NCBI RefSeq assembly: GCF_000471905.2
Contig: NW_006494931.1
Span: 5,293,193-5,357,192, forward strand
DNA from: Amborella trichopoda
Lineage: Eukaryota; Streptophyta; Magnoliopsida; Amborellales; Amborellaceae
Reading direction: 5' to 3'
DNA length: 64,000 nucleotides
In this document: in pieces, positions 12,101 through 25,097 of the stretch
Layout of the letters: every line of letters starts with the position of its first letter
Numbering within the stretch: position 1 is the first letter of the stretch
Position numbers and translations under genes: made by a program
Notes under the pieces: model-generated
Databases searched by the model: none
What the model was told of the DNA's origin: nothing
The model's input: only the letters and a program-made list of their open reading frames with translations

Positions 12101-15100
12101 TCTGGTAGGTTCTGAAATCCTTCATTGATATCGGCAATGCGTTATGGACACTTCTTTAGATGACTCTTTGTAATAATGGCCAACGATTACTGAACTGGCA
12201 TCAAGTCAAGCATTCTGTCCTCTATGAACATGAAAAATGGCCATCAAATATAGAGAGTTGGCATTGATCCTCTGAAATAAGCATTGTAGTCTGACAACAG
12301 AAGGATTTTGGAGGTAAGGCAATGATTGGGCTTGTATAATAAGAGCGAACCGAAGTGGAAATTCTACGAGTGGAGAATCTTGGATCCATGAGAAGTATTA
12401 TATACATAGGATTGGGGAATGTAATGTTGGTTTTCTGTTTCCCTTCGACCGAAGTCAATTTTCAATTATTTTCTGAGTACTCTTTAATGTTTTGGATGTT
12501 AGAGTAGAAGAAGACAGCAGGAAAATATACAAAATTTCCTAAGGATGGAGGCACAAGATCCTCTTGCACTCTTTGACTTATTAAAAGCCCCTGACTTGAT
12601 GTATGATCCAAGATGCAACCAGGTTCTGGCAAGTATACTCCTGGGATACAACTAATCTGCAAAAAACTCTCCTATGATCTCTGGGTTGCACTCTTAAAGA
12701 TCTTCTAATACCGCAACTATCATCCTTTGATTTTTGTCTTTACATGGGTAGGGACCAATAGGCTTCCTATGCCATCCGTAATAAAAGGATGGTCCAGACT
12801 TTTTACAAATACTAATGAGGGAACTAGACCACCAGAGGCGACATCTATTTTTTGCCTTTCAATCAATTAACTTTAACGAAGCCATTTTACTTGGGCTGTT
12901 TCTCTAAAAGAAAATCTGTCGGATCATTGTCTCCCCTCAGAAAACCAAAAGGCATGGGGAAGGGGGGAGGGGCGATGCCATGGTTTCAATGTTCTTCCAT
13001 GTGCTCACTGTGAAAATTCCTGGAGGGAAAGGAATTTAACTCAAGCTGTTCTAACCTGCCAGGACAAATCCTAGAGGAAAGGAATTGAACTCATAAGATT
13101 CTAAACTAACGTAATGGGTTTGGTTGAGGAGGAATTAAAATTTAAAACTGGTTGTATGAGTTGAGAAAAAAGAAAGAGAGTAAGAGATGGGGATGTCTTG
13201 ATGTTAAGTAAATTTGAAGTGGAAACAATGGAGATGAGTTGCATGAGATGAAGAAAAGAAAGGGAGAGAAATGTCAAGAGATTCGTTTATATGGTTTTGA
13301 AAAGAAGAAGAAAGGAATTGATATGGGTTAATCATAGTACTTAACTAAAGTTGAAGTGATTAGAAGAAGTGAAGAACATAGAAAGAAAGAGATTGGGATC
13401 GTTTGTGGAGTTTGAAGCAGAGAGAACTGAATTCAAATGGAGTTGGGAGCCAATTGAATTCCATTTCATTCTTCCATCCTCGGCTTGGGCTCCGAGCAAT
13501 AAGCAAGAGGACAAGATCTGACGTGTGAGACAGGCAGAGAAAGGGAGGTCATTGGAAGGATGAGAAAGGGAGATTAGATACAGAAAGAGGAGAGAGAAGT
13601 GGATGCTCTGATTTTGCCATGGTATTCGCTTGGCATGGATTTCGTTATAGAGAGAGGAGAGAGAATTGGATCCTCTGATTTCACTAGTCAAAAATGGAAG
13701 TGGAGAGAGAAAGGCGAGGATTTCACTCAGAGAGAACAAAAGAGATAGAGGAAAGAAAATGGCAAACCGGGGCAACTATAAGCACTGGCTTTCCTCTCGA
13801 TTTAGGTGGAAAATCTGCACATCCAAAATAAGTGTGTAATATATTATTATCATTATCATTAGTATTAATATCATTACCATTATTATTACTATTATTATTG
13901 ATATTATTATTATCATTATCATCAGGACCCGGTTTCTATGCGGCTAGGCCTGCATATGTAGAAATGCGGGCCTATTAATAAATCCATTTTTTAGATGGAT
14001 TTTTGGACTAAATTTTTAAGGACATGTAATCTCCAACATGGAGATCATGAATATAAATAAATAAATAAATTTTAAAAATTAGAAATAATAATTCTAGTAA
14101 GAAAACATTTGGACCGTTAGTTTCCATTGTTTTTAGATGGAACATATACTTGCATTCATCTTTAAAATGGATGCTCCACACTTTTTTGCCCTCATATTTA
14201 GTCATGCGGTCCAGCTCGCATGAAACAATTTTCCTTATCATTATTATTATTACTAATATTAGTAATTATTATATTATTATTGTTATTAAAAAGTCAAGCA
14301 ACATGTCACCTAATCGGTGACACATGGCAGTTTCCCTTTTAAAGGGAAGATGACAAGTGGCGGTCCATAACTAATGGACTGCCACGACTAAATGGCCCAA
14401 TATGATCAATCAATTAGTTTGGTCATGATCAAACAAACGAGCTCCCTGGCAACAAATTTACACTTTTGCTTGCAGCGTACTTTATTTCGCTCGTAGCAGA
14501 CTTTACTTCACATGTGGCATGCAGCAAGCTGTGGAAAAATTCAATTTTTGAATTTAAAAAATAAAATCAAGGTCCATTGGGGGCACATTGTTCTGTAGGC
14601 CAAAAACTTAGGCATAGCGCGAACACACCCTGACCTTGTGCTATCGCTGTAGCCCACTTACACACGTGTGCGTCGCATGCTTCGCAAAGGCATACTCTCC
14701 CTTTAGGAAACTCTCAGAAATGAACTATAAAAACCCATAAATGTTTCAAAAGACAATTTTCACAAAAAATAACATGTAATGCCATAATCATTGGTTGGAA
14801 ACTTCATTGAATTAAGGATAGGGTTTAGCTCATTTATCTCAGAATCAAAATTGTCCTAACCTGAGATGTTTGCATTCGTGGATTTCAAGCGGCTCAATAT
14901 GTTCGCATCATCAAATCAGGTATGAAGTAAAGTTATTGGATTGTCATAACTGTGATGTAATGATGCCATTGCAATGAATAATATGATCCATCCTGTCTAA
15001 AATGGGGTTCATGATGATCTTAAAGGTCTAAAGTTTAGGAATTATTGGATTGTGGAGGTGATGTTTCAATGAATGTGTCTCATGATTTCCTCAAAAAATA

Positions 15101-18100
15101 AATAAAAAAAGTTGTGTTTCATATTCCTTGAATAGTTTGTTATCATATATCCATGTTGCAATCTTAGTACATTGGAATGTAAATTTGCTATCCAACGATT
15201 GTATGAAAATGTCAAAATCTTAACCGCATATGTTGTCTTCCGATGATGAGGGCATTTTATTTCCTATCCTTGAGTTATTCCTTATCAAGAAAGTGGGAAG
15301 GGCAGCGTTAGTTTGTGGCATAGACTAGTGACTAGTAAGGTTGATAAGTAGGGGTGTAAATGGGTCGTTTCGACCCAACACAATTGGCCCAAGGTCCACC
15401 TCTGGCCTGGACCTGGTTGGGTTCAGAAACAACTTACCCAGACCCGACCAAGGATGGGATTATGGTACCCGGACCGGGGAAGGGATTAGTGTACTCGGAT
15501 CTGGGACAAAAAGGTGTGAATATAGCAAGACCCTGGGACAACAAGGTTTCAATATAGCAAGACCCATGATCGTCCAGTGGACCTGGTGTTGGGGTTATGG
15601 GCTATTAACATGATAATAATGTATTGTACATTATTATATGCGTTATGTACATAAAAAAAATTTAACAGAAGAAAAGGGTCATGAGGACTGCTTGGTTGGT
15701 CACACCGGACCTGAACCTGAGCTAATGAGCACCTAGGTCCAGGCTCCCTGTCAGGGTGTCTAGATTATTCGCCCAAGGGATACAACTTTTAAATTTTTTC
15801 CAGGAAACACCCAAAATACAACTTTTAAGTCTGAAATTACAACAAGATACGATTCACTTTAACTTACAAACACGTGACCAATATTACACCCCAAGTTACT
15901 ACCTATATCACTTTGAATTGGTCCACTACTTGTTCCGCTTAAAACTCAACATAGAGATTGGCCAAAATATAACATGACATAATCAAATTACATGAAAATC
16001 TGTCCACAACACAAGGACTTTAATTATACTAGTTATATAACCATCAAATACACAAATTGAGTGAATCTCAAGTTACATACACACCACCAAATTGTGCACG
16101 TAGTCTCAAAGTTATGGGAAGCCGAATTAATGATCAATAAAACTTCAATACGGTGTAAGGGAAATTTTGGCATAATAACCCCTTGTAAAATCAACCTTTT
16201 AAGATGAGAAGGAGACTTAAATTTTGGCTGTTGTGGGTGAAAAGATGCAGATAATTCAGCTAAGAAAACCTCAACCAAAATCTCAAGGAAATGGCCTAAA
16301 ATCAAACTACAATCATGCTAGCATATGTAGGAATTGAAAGGCATGTAATGCGCAACCATTGAACCATGAAAAGTAGGCTCAAAGTAGAAGTTAACTGCCA
16401 TAAATGGGGAGGGACAACAAGGAATAAGGTCCAAGAATGGCACCAAAGAATCTCCATCAATGCTCAAAGATATGCCATTAACATGTGCCCCATAGAGGGT
16501 TGTATGCAAGGTGATAAAAGAGGGCGTGCCTCTCTCCTTCTCTTCCTATCTCGCTTTCTCAAACTCTCTGTCCAAGGATACTTAGGCCATATGTTAGGTA
16601 AGTTCACTCTCACAAAAGTGATCTAAGATTTAGGTATTAAAGGGGTATATACAAAGAGTTAGGCTTTGAGTTGCCTTTTGAGATATATTTAATTAGGGCC
16701 ACATGTCATGGGCATCAATGGCTTGGGGAGAGGCTTGATCCTAGCCATTCAACCACATCACTAGCTATCATAATTATGTACTTGAGATTGACCACCTTTA
16801 TTCCCACATGTGTATGAATAGTTCCAAATTTCTCATTTTTCTTAATTCCATAAATCCATGAAATTCCAATCTCATAATTGCCCATCATTTTAAATAAATG
16901 TGCGGGGTTAAAACTAAGTGAAGGGTGCCCCTCAATTCTCTTCACAATCCTTCTCTCTATAAACAAATTGGTGTTTAAAACAAAAGTGCTTTCTCTCTCT
17001 ACACCACATCCATTTCACACATGTGGGGTGCCCTAAGACACATTTGGTGTCATATGGCGCACTTCATGTTATACCTTCACACATGTGATCAATTAGAGAT
17101 CAACACCATCGAAGAATCTTTTAAATCTAGGCTTTGATTGACTCATGCTCCTTATTTCAAGGAAAATATCAAGCTATAAAAATCAAGGGCTCAAACACAC
17201 ATGAAATCCCCACATGTGACTTTTAACAATCAACAAACTCCCACCAACACCCTCAAAAGGGGGGGGGGGGGCGGGGTGTCCCACCTTGTGGCAATGTCAC
17301 CCACACGTCAACCACATGGCTGATGTCATTGGCCATGTGGACACCACCATGGGGACGATTGGCCATTTGGGCCTCATGGGGATTGTCCTTAGGTTGAATT
17401 TTTCAAAACAATTATTTTTCAGAGAATTTTGCCCTAAAAATATTTCAAAAAATATGTAAAAATGCTCAAATTCATTTCCAGTGTTTCTTGACATTTTTCA
17501 GTAGTTCTTGGGGATAGAAAAATTCCCTTTTGGTAAATTGGGATACTTGAGGAATTATTCTCGTATGATTGGCCGCTCCACTCGGCTAGATTCGGAACCC
17601 TAGGTCTCTTTCTTGAAATTAGCCCGACAAGATCCATTACCCAATGTCTCTGGCAGGGGCTCGTACTTGGCTCATCAAAGCTAACCCAACAGGTGATTGG
17701 GTCTTGGATGTATGGTAGATTGTAGGTGAACTCCCAATGATATACACTCTCAGGATATGCGGGATACTCTCCAGTGCATGTGCATGTCTCTCATCGGTGG
17801 ATCTACCTAAGTGAAAGCGGTTTCCCATTTTGTGACTTTCATATACGCATGCTGTGAGTAGGATCATTGTCAGGGATTCGCCTCATTTCCTCTCAAAGCT
17901 GATCCTTCTGACACAAGGCTCAATACAAAAAATCACATATATGCATATCTTGATCTACATTTAACCCTACACTGAAATATATAAAACTGTAATATCGTGC
18001 CCTAGCTCAAACCAATCTTGAGGCATTCTAATCGAGCCTGAAACAAAGGAACCCCAAAACCTTTATCGGTAGAATGCTCCTTAACCGATCCTCACGATTC

Positions 18101-21100
18101 GGGGTTTAGTGACTTTAAGGGCACCAACTCCAGATTCCACATGGCACCGATATGGAGAGTCATGTGTTCTCAACTCCCATTGGGACTAAGAAGGCAAGAA
18201 CCATAGAAAATCTCGGTGTAAAGGCCTTGAAAGCTCACAACCCCAGTGGACCCTACCGTCTAATCCAAATTGGTGACCAGCTAGGAAGTTTGAACCTGGG
18301 TAGGTCGTTACAATTATCCTGCAAAAATATTAAGATGCATTACTAACATAGTTAATTTTAGTAATGATGGTGTCAACAAGATCAGTTAATATGGGAAGAG
18401 ATTATTTCCCATTTGCTAACTTTTCATGTGTTAGAGACCATTGGATTTTTTGGATTGTGCTCTAGTCTTTCAGAAATCACTGTGCTGACTCAGGGTTCGC
18501 CCTATCCCGTTTGGCTTGGAACCTTGGCAAGTCTCGAGTAAGAAAACAAGGGGCTTGAACTAGCCTCACCTTATTTTTTACATTTTTTTTGGTTGATTTT
18601 TAATACACTTGGCTGAGTCTCTTATTTTGGCTCGGCCAAGTTAGACAGGAAGACTTGGGCTTGGGAGTTGGGACACTTGCAAGTCCAAGCCTGATCCTTT
18701 GCTTTGAAAAACTTCTCTGAACTTAGATTTCTAGTTCCAAGATATATGTTAGTTCTTGTTAGTGATTGTTCTCGATTCCAATGTTTTGAGATTTAGGCTA
18801 TTCAATCAACATAAAAAAAAAATGATTTAGGTTATTCAATCAATTATTGAAGTATTCTACAAGAAAATGAAAAATGCTTGAGAATTGATGATGGGGAAAG
18901 TAGATATCTAAGGGCATTATAACTTTTTGTTGGCAACTAAATTATGCTTACACTCCATAGAAAATGGTGTAAGCAATTGCAATTTAAGGCATCTTTCCCA
19001 CAATTGTTTGAATCAAGAGCAGAATCAAAAGCGATTTAGGGATCAGAAGTAGGCCATTGTGAAATGCTTAGAAGATCTCTATGGTAAGGAGCACTATTTG
19101 TTAATGCATTTTCTAGGGATTCTGTTATGACCTTTTTGGGATGTTGATCCCTACCTTTATGGGATCACATAACCAGCTTTTGGGATCAAAGAAAGAAATT
19201 AAGACTGTAATACTTAATTTTACAAATATTCAGTAAGAACTAGAAGTAAATAGTGGAATATTGAGAAATAGAGCTATTTTAAGACAGCATTGTTTAATTT
19301 CGATCAAAATTAAATAGTACAGTATTGCTTCCCATCTTTTTGGGATCTCGCTCCTCAGCAGTGTTGGTCAAGATTCAAAGAGATCCTTGAAGATCCCTTT
19401 CCCAGAGTGCTGGATCGATATTTTGGAGCAAAATCGCCACTTGGGTTGTGTGATCCCTATAAATGGTATAATTTTTCCAAATGCTATTTGGAGTTGATAC
19501 CATTCCAAATATTTGCCCATGGATTTATGGCCAGAATCTGAGTTGTGACCCATCCAAGTGAAAGCAACTCTCCGGCATTATTCCTGCATCGAAATTTGAT
19601 AGCATTCGAGAGTGGGACGGAGTTAAATACACACAAGTCATGAGAAATTATTTTTCTTTTGTTTATGTATGTGTAAGAGCAGGGAATACAAAACATAGTA
19701 TGTAAATGTCTACTTTGCGTAACCAAATCTGACTATAGTCATGGCTGCATTGTATATATATTTGTATACAAGGATGGGATTCGCGCATAACCCCTACTCA
19801 TAGTTGTCAGCTGCTGGTGCATTCCCGGCATCGGGTCCGTAGAACCGTGGACTGCTGGAAGCTCCTTGTGGTTAGGATCGTTGTCCGTATGATCCTATAT
19901 CAAGGGAGCGTGATCCTTGTCATAGGGAAGCGTGATTCCACGAGGAAGGAATCACAATAGTAAGTTTTGAGGGATTGTGAACGATGCTTGGGTTCACGGG
20001 TGCAATTGTCCACAAACCTTAATCAATGCATATAAATCGGTACCGAATAGAGAAAACATCATATGCGCTGTATCATACACTTGTGAACCGCTGTTCAAAC
20101 CTGCTGGGAATGAAGATCACAATATAGGAATCCACGTTCCATCCAAAATCCCTAGCTGGAATCATGGGATCGAGGTTCTGAAGTGGATCCATGACCTTTC
20201 CTACAAGGTTCCAGCAACTATACCCCCTTGCTAGCTCAGGTGTTAAAAAGAACCAATTTATAAATCAAAATATCCATTTCTTGTTTCAAAATTTTCTGCC
20301 CTAAATATTATGTTGATATGCTTGAAGTAAAATAAAGTAGATGAGAAGCATGTCAGTTGTATTTTTATCAGGCATGAGTTATAGTGAAAGAGAATGGAGA
20401 TGCTTTTAATTTCAGAACCCCTCTTTTAATTTCAGAACCCCTATTGCAACACTCTTTACATGACATTGCTTGGTGAATCATTTTCCAAATTGGTTGAAGG
20501 GACTAGATCTAGGTGGGATGCAGATCGTTCTAGAGAGAATATGCATTAGATAAATAACCCGAGTGATGAAGTTAATTATTAGGTGTTTAGAGAGTCCAAT
20601 CAATTTCTTATAAGGTCCACTTAATATGCTGGTTCCCACTGCTGCGTGGTCTCTACATTGGTGGATGTAATTCTTGTTTTACTTGCAGATCCCATTGATG
20701 AGTGTGAACCATCTCATTTTGGAGATGCAAAGGGTACTTTGTAGTGGTTATCTGCTGAGGAGAAAGAACCTCCTAACAAGAAAGAAAGTTGAGATTTATT
20801 TCCATAGTCAAAGTGCCATATGAGGTACCATTCGTGTATTTCAAATGGTTATACCAACTTAAGAGTAAGGCAGAGAGGCCTTGTAGTTAGGTGCAAGGCC
20901 TGTTTGGTTTGAAGAAGGCTGTGGATTTTGAAGTAACTTTGAGCCTGGTTGTGAAGATGATCTGGTTCAGATCATTGTGTCGCCGTTGATGAAGTGGGGA
21001 CGTTGGAAGATGTGGCAACTGGATATAGAAATGCTTTATGTGCTGAGAAGAAAAAGATATCTAATTGGCATGCCATTCCAGGTTGATTCCAGAAATTGTT

Positions 21101-23448
21101 TGTGTTGTCTCAAGAAGGCCCTCTATGTACACTATCGAGCAAAACCAACTTTTTCCTATGATGAAATTTTTACTCGAGGTTATACCTGATTTGTTTGTGA
21201 ATGTTGCTCTAACTCATGTTCTAGCTGGTTTGTGGAAAGGAATGCAGGCTTATATGTTATTGTGTTCCCTCTTGTTTATGGCAATGATATTCAAATTGCA
21301 TGCTACAGAGGAGCCTAATATTCAGATTGAAATGGAGAACTTGCTTATCCCTTCTCTTGCTCCAATTGAAGCTTCCTAAAAACATTTGGCTACAGTTTGG
21401 AGAATTCCCAGCCAGCAGAATTGGACTTATTAGCTGCAAGCATGTCCTAGGGAGAGTTTTAGGCATAGATACATGCTTCTGTTCATGAAAATGTAAGACT
21501 CTGTTATATCATCTTGTGTTAGATTGAGAAAATATGATGAGGTTAAATTATATTTGTTTAATGGGATATGAGTGGGGGACCGGTAAATTAGGAGCTTCCA
21601 TCTTTAGTTGGCCTGCATTATGGAAATCAGTGTCACATGGACACGGACACGGGTGTCGGTGTCATAAGTGTCACTATTGTCTAGTACATCAGCCTAAAAA
21701 ACTGACTCATTCCTACATTTATTTTTTTATAAATAAAATATTGTAGTTTATGATGTATACCATAGAGTATTATTAATGTATTTTTATAATATATAATATA
21801 TAACATAATAATATACGAAATTGTTTCTCATTTCCTCATACCAAGCACGTGGAATGAAGCTTGATAGTATGAGCTGGGGTGACCCAAAAGGACCTGAATA
21901 TGAGTAGGACCTGAATAGGAGTTCCCTACTTCCTTCATTGAACTTTTCTAGTACTTTATATGAAACCAGTGTCCCCATTTGTCTACATGTGTCGAGGTAT
22001 GTGACATGGGGCCAGTGGCCACTGATTGAAATTCGTTATTCATTCAAGGAATATAGAAATTTGTTCCACATGAGATGCATATTTTGGTATATACTTCTTC
22101 CTTTAGGATTTAGGTTAAATTTATAGGAACTGTTGAACTACTGCCCCTAGAAGAGATCACTCTTCACTGCTCAGGTAGATTATGTGCATTGTTATTTTGT
22201 CAGATTACTTATTTTTAAGTTTCAATGCTTGATTAAATTTCACATTTTGGTGTAAGTTAATTGTGTTTGTAAGCATTTGAGTCTTTTGTATGCATTTACT
22301 GTTCCTGCATCTTTGTTGGGGAAGAATAACAACTTCTTGAATGCAAACTAACACTGAAATTCCCTTCAAGACACCTGGTTTACATCCCTCCCACCCACTT
22401 CACTTTCGTGAATTGAATTTACCATTTTCAGATGGATATGAAGAATTCTGGTTCATCCAGCTTGATCCCCTAGTTCTTTGGTTATCTAGTACTTCAAAGG
22501 AGTAATGAGCTGCTTGGATCCATGCTAGACAGACTAGCCATAAGGAGCATGGGAATAGAAAACATGTTTATTGCTTTGCCGTTGGTCTGATATGATGGAT
22601 AGCACTAAAGTTTTATAAACTCAGATGCTGGTTTTGGATTTTTAACACCAACTTCATTACTCATTCCTGTTTCTCTTTTGCCATAAGTGTCTGTTTTCTG
22701 GTTTTATTCATTAGATAGGAAACTGCTCTTAGTCAAGAAAGTGAAGGGTTCTCTTCTAACAAGTGTTTTGTCAGGAAAAATTGGCATCTGAGGAGGAGCT
22801 GAAACCATTTACAGCTTATGCATCTCAAATGGCTGCCTTAGACTACATTGTCTCAGTTGAGAGTGATGTGTTTGTTCCCTCATATTCAGGCAACATGGCT
22901 CGGGCAGTCGAAGGTCACCGCCGTTTTTTGGGCCACAGGAAAACGATATCTCCTGACAGGTATGCTTGCTCAAATAGAAATACATAGTAGTTGTGGCTTG
23001 CACTAGCATGTGAATAGCATATGAATCTCTATGCTTTGTTTTCTTTTAATTTATTTATTTATTTATTTGTTTTTTGGTTTTCGTATTCCAGGAAAGCTCT
23101 AGTCCGCCTTTTCAATAAGATTGAGATAGGATCCCTCAAAGAAGGGAAACGACTCTCAGAGTTGATAATTGATATTCACAAGAAACGGTATACAGTTGGT
23201 TTACTATTTGGGGTGGTTGTGATGCTCATACTGTAACTCTTTTGGTTTATTTTCTTTTTATGTTGTTTATTGTAATTTACAGTCAGGGTTCTCCAAGGAA
23301 AAGGAGAGGTCCAATTTCTGGAACAAAAGGTAAAGAGAGGTTCCGATCAGAAGAGGCATTTTATGTGAATCCCCAGCCTGAATGCATATGTCATAAGGAA
23401 CCATTGGGCACATTATCTCTGAACAATTCTCTAACAACTCTCTTGTAA
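7107..23448 (+). CDS. Plant GDP-fucose protein O-fucosyltransferase family protein (12 coding exons)
   Basis: Coding exons: 7107-7268, 8207-8305, 8673-8772, 8860-8927, 10436-10524, 10663-10843, 10925-11053, 11150-11283, 11385-11598, 22775-22959, 23092-23187 and 23283-23448. Joined at GT..AG sites they give 1,623 nt, 540 aa plus TAA, with every phase matching. The ATG was chosen because it starts a short basic N-terminus followed by a hydrophobic segment (about residues 13-33), a type II Golgi anchor. Next come a variable stem and the O-FucT fold: GGLNQMRAG at 135-143 (nucleotide-sugar loop), HLRYEKDM at 292-299 with the conserved arginine at 294, the [11 protein letters not shown] region in exon 9, and [14 protein letters not shown] in exon 10. 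The tail has the FYVNPxPECIC motif usual in this plant family. Likely role: transfer of fucose from GDP-fucose to protein or glycan acceptors in the Golgi. The acceptor is unknown. From memory it resembles the subgroup containing Arabidopsis ESMERALDA1, unchecked. The gene looks intact. Confidence 0.93.
8928..10435 (+). other. Intron 4 of the O-fucosyltransferase gene, 1.5 kb
   Basis: It separates the exons encoding GGLNQMRAG and ICDMVAVAR. It holds a TA microsatellite (about 9102-9140) and a short tandem pair at 9515-9590 with hairpin-forming words (GCTTCCCAC..GGGAGCTC). No coding region of its own is supported. Confidence 0.7.
13841..14290. repeat. (ATT/ATC)n microsatellite split by a MITE-like element
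   Basis: Trinucleotide ATT/ATC repeats run over 13841-13925 and resume at about 14236-14290. The ~310 bp between them is the family 3 element described separately. Confidence 0.85.
13928..14230. mobile_element. MITE-like element, family 3, copy 2
   Basis: The left end GGTTTCTATGCGGCTAGGCCTGCAT pairs with an inverse right end (ATGCGGTCCAGCTCGCATGAAAC), giving terminal inverted repeats of about 22 bp with mismatches. The interior is similar to the older copy at 2858-3130. It sits inside a trinucleotide microsatellite. Confidence 0.65.
15349..15745. mobile_element. Possible hAT-like non-autonomous element
   Basis: It opens TAGGGGTGTAAATGGGTCG and is dense in GGACC/GGTCC/ACCCGACC words, the usual look of Ac-type hAT derivatives in plants. 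The right end is not clear and no target duplication was identified. Confidence 0.35.
15750..18312 (-). mobile_element. LTR of a Ty3/Gypsy-type retrotransposon, minus strand, probably solo
   Basis: On the minus strand the DNA from 18312 leftward begins TGTAACGACCTACCCAGG, a start very common in plant Gypsy LTRs. About 2.5 kb of non-coding sequence follows before an unrelated GC-rich element near 15745. No gag or pol sequence is seen on either side, so a solo LTR is the simplest reading. The inner end is not resolved. A poly-G run lies at 17260-17276. It is a decayed remnant. Confidence 0.5.
20690..21490 (+). pseudogene. Possible degenerate processed copy of an unidentified gene
   Basis: Short stretches in shifting plus-strand frames look protein-like, for example [16 protein letters not shown] at about 20688, [18 protein letters not shown] at about 20990, and a stretch ending [11 protein letters not shown]-like near 21360. 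They are separated by stops and frame changes, which argues for a decayed coding sequence inserted in the intron. I do not recognise the family, and chance open frames remain possible. Confidence 0.25.
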
Positions 23449-25090
23449 GTACGCCAGTATAAGAGTCGAAAAATATCAATCTCCTAAGAAGGCCAAAGTG
23501 TGGAATAATGTTCTAAGAAGCAGCACAAAGAGTTGAATGGATGCACTTGGATTTTTAACCTGTAAAGCATATGTTATTTATTCAAGGTTTTCTTGAGAGC
23601 CATCGATTTTGAACCATGGCAGCGAAATTGTATATATGAGCTTTGTAGATGGCAAGTCCAATTGTAGATGGAAAGATGGGGTTATACAAAGTCATGGAAC
23701 AGTTTGTTGAGTACTGCAAAAGTGCGAGAAATTTTTGGTGTCCGAGTTACTTCACCCATATCAAAGGTACAAAGGTATTTGTTGTTGCTCTTTAATGTAT
23801 AATCTGTTGTTGCTCTTTAATGTATAATCTCTTACTCTACTGTTTCTCTCTTGCACTTTTAGGCGTGAATGGAACATATACATCAATCCAAAGAGCAAAT
23901 TGAAATATATTAGTTTATGTATTTTGTTCGTGGCTTTGTGCATCTGCATGAATCTTGTTGTGAGCTTTTGCAGATGGATTTCACGTGTACTCAGTAGCAT
24001 ATATTGCATAAAGAATCAAGCTTCTGAATGATGTCCATCTGTCTTGAGTTATGAATATCTGTAAACTGGATGTTGAGATTCTAACTTGGTGATCCTCAAA
24101 TAAGCTTTATGATGCTACCTCTCCCACCAAAATACGGTGTTCTGAAATCCAAAAGTACTGCTACAAATATTTTTTGTACATGGTCTGAAAGATCTATGGA
24201 GGGGGCTTCTACTCTCTACAATCATGTCCTTTTCTGGTTATCGATGCATTGATAGCAACAAAAGAAAACTCCATATTGATTTTCATGAAGAATATGAATG
24301 GCATTTGTGTTCTTCATGCTGATTGCTCCACCTAAATTTTTTGAACGCCTAAATTCAATATGAACTTGTGTCGCTAGTCAAATTGCCATTTGAGTAAGGA
24401 AGAAAGTGTACTTCCTTTGTAAGAGAATTACACCTGCATATAAAATCTTTCGCGTTGGTGATGCCTCTATTCATCGATTGGCTGTCGAGCAAAGTGTACG
24501 GTTGGAAAAAAGGGATTTGGATATAATGCAAAACCCTGCTAATTAGCTTTCATTTGCATTATATTAGGCATATAGGATTGTCTCTTCTAAGATTCAGGCG
24601 CTAGGAATTTACGGTGAGTTTTAAATATTTGGATTTGCTTATGTATTGTATACTCCCAATAAATCTATCATATGTTTTATATCGTAGCAACAAAGTTGTT
24701 GTATTTATGAAAAGTTTAGACAAACAATTGTCAAATATGACTCTAATAATACTAGGTAAGGGCATAAAAATTATAGTTCAATAGTTTTAATGTATCCGTA
24801 CCATAATTGCAACTCACAATCTTATATAGTGTTATCTTTACATATCCGATTTTTTCATTTCATTTTTTGAGCTATATCCGAAATATTCACAATTATCTAA
24901 CTTAACTAATTTTCCCGACTTTTTGCTTCCGGATTTTTGAGCAACACCATCTATTACCGATGTTTTAGTTTGTTGATAATATTATTATTCCTCGATATGC
25001 TAACTATGGTTTCTCCCAAAGCACCTAGTTTCTCACCGTTATGGACAATGTTGGATATTTACTTTGGAAACTTTTTCAAATGCAGCTTAA
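23449..25090 (+). other. 3' flank of the O-fucosyltransferase gene and intergenic DNA
   Basis: The region starts with the likely 3' untranslated sequence; its poly(A) site is not determined. A 26-bp unit (TTGTTGCTCTTTAATGTATAATCTG) is present twice in tandem at about 23781-23830. The rest is AT-rich with no supported gene. Confidence 0.45.
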
Positions 25091-25097
25091 GTTTCCT

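Larger units (their letters stand above)
11599..22774 (+). other. Giant TE-filled intron 9 of the O-fucosyltransferase gene, 11.2 kb
   Basis: The donor GTATACAG follows the codon for K392 and the acceptor TTTTGTCAG precedes GAAAAATTGGCA. The phase is 0 and the protein reads on without gap, so the intron must be spliced for the gene to work. Contents: GA-rich sequence at 13130-13770, an ATT/ATC microsatellite interrupted by a MITE (13841-14290), GGGTCG-rich hAT-like DNA (15349-15745), a minus-strand LTR starting at 18312, and a possible degenerate gene copy (20690-21490). The remaining stretches show nothing I can name. Confidence 0.85.

Noticed and set aside
12222-12662. Two adjacent minus-strand open frames resembling polyprotein debris
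   Set aside because: I could not match any retroelement or gene motif. Left unannotated.
13341-13775. 144-codon minus-strand open frame in intron 9
   Set aside because: It comes from GA-rich DNA and gives Ser/Leu/Phe-rich sequence with no domain. A chance opening is more likely than a nested gene.
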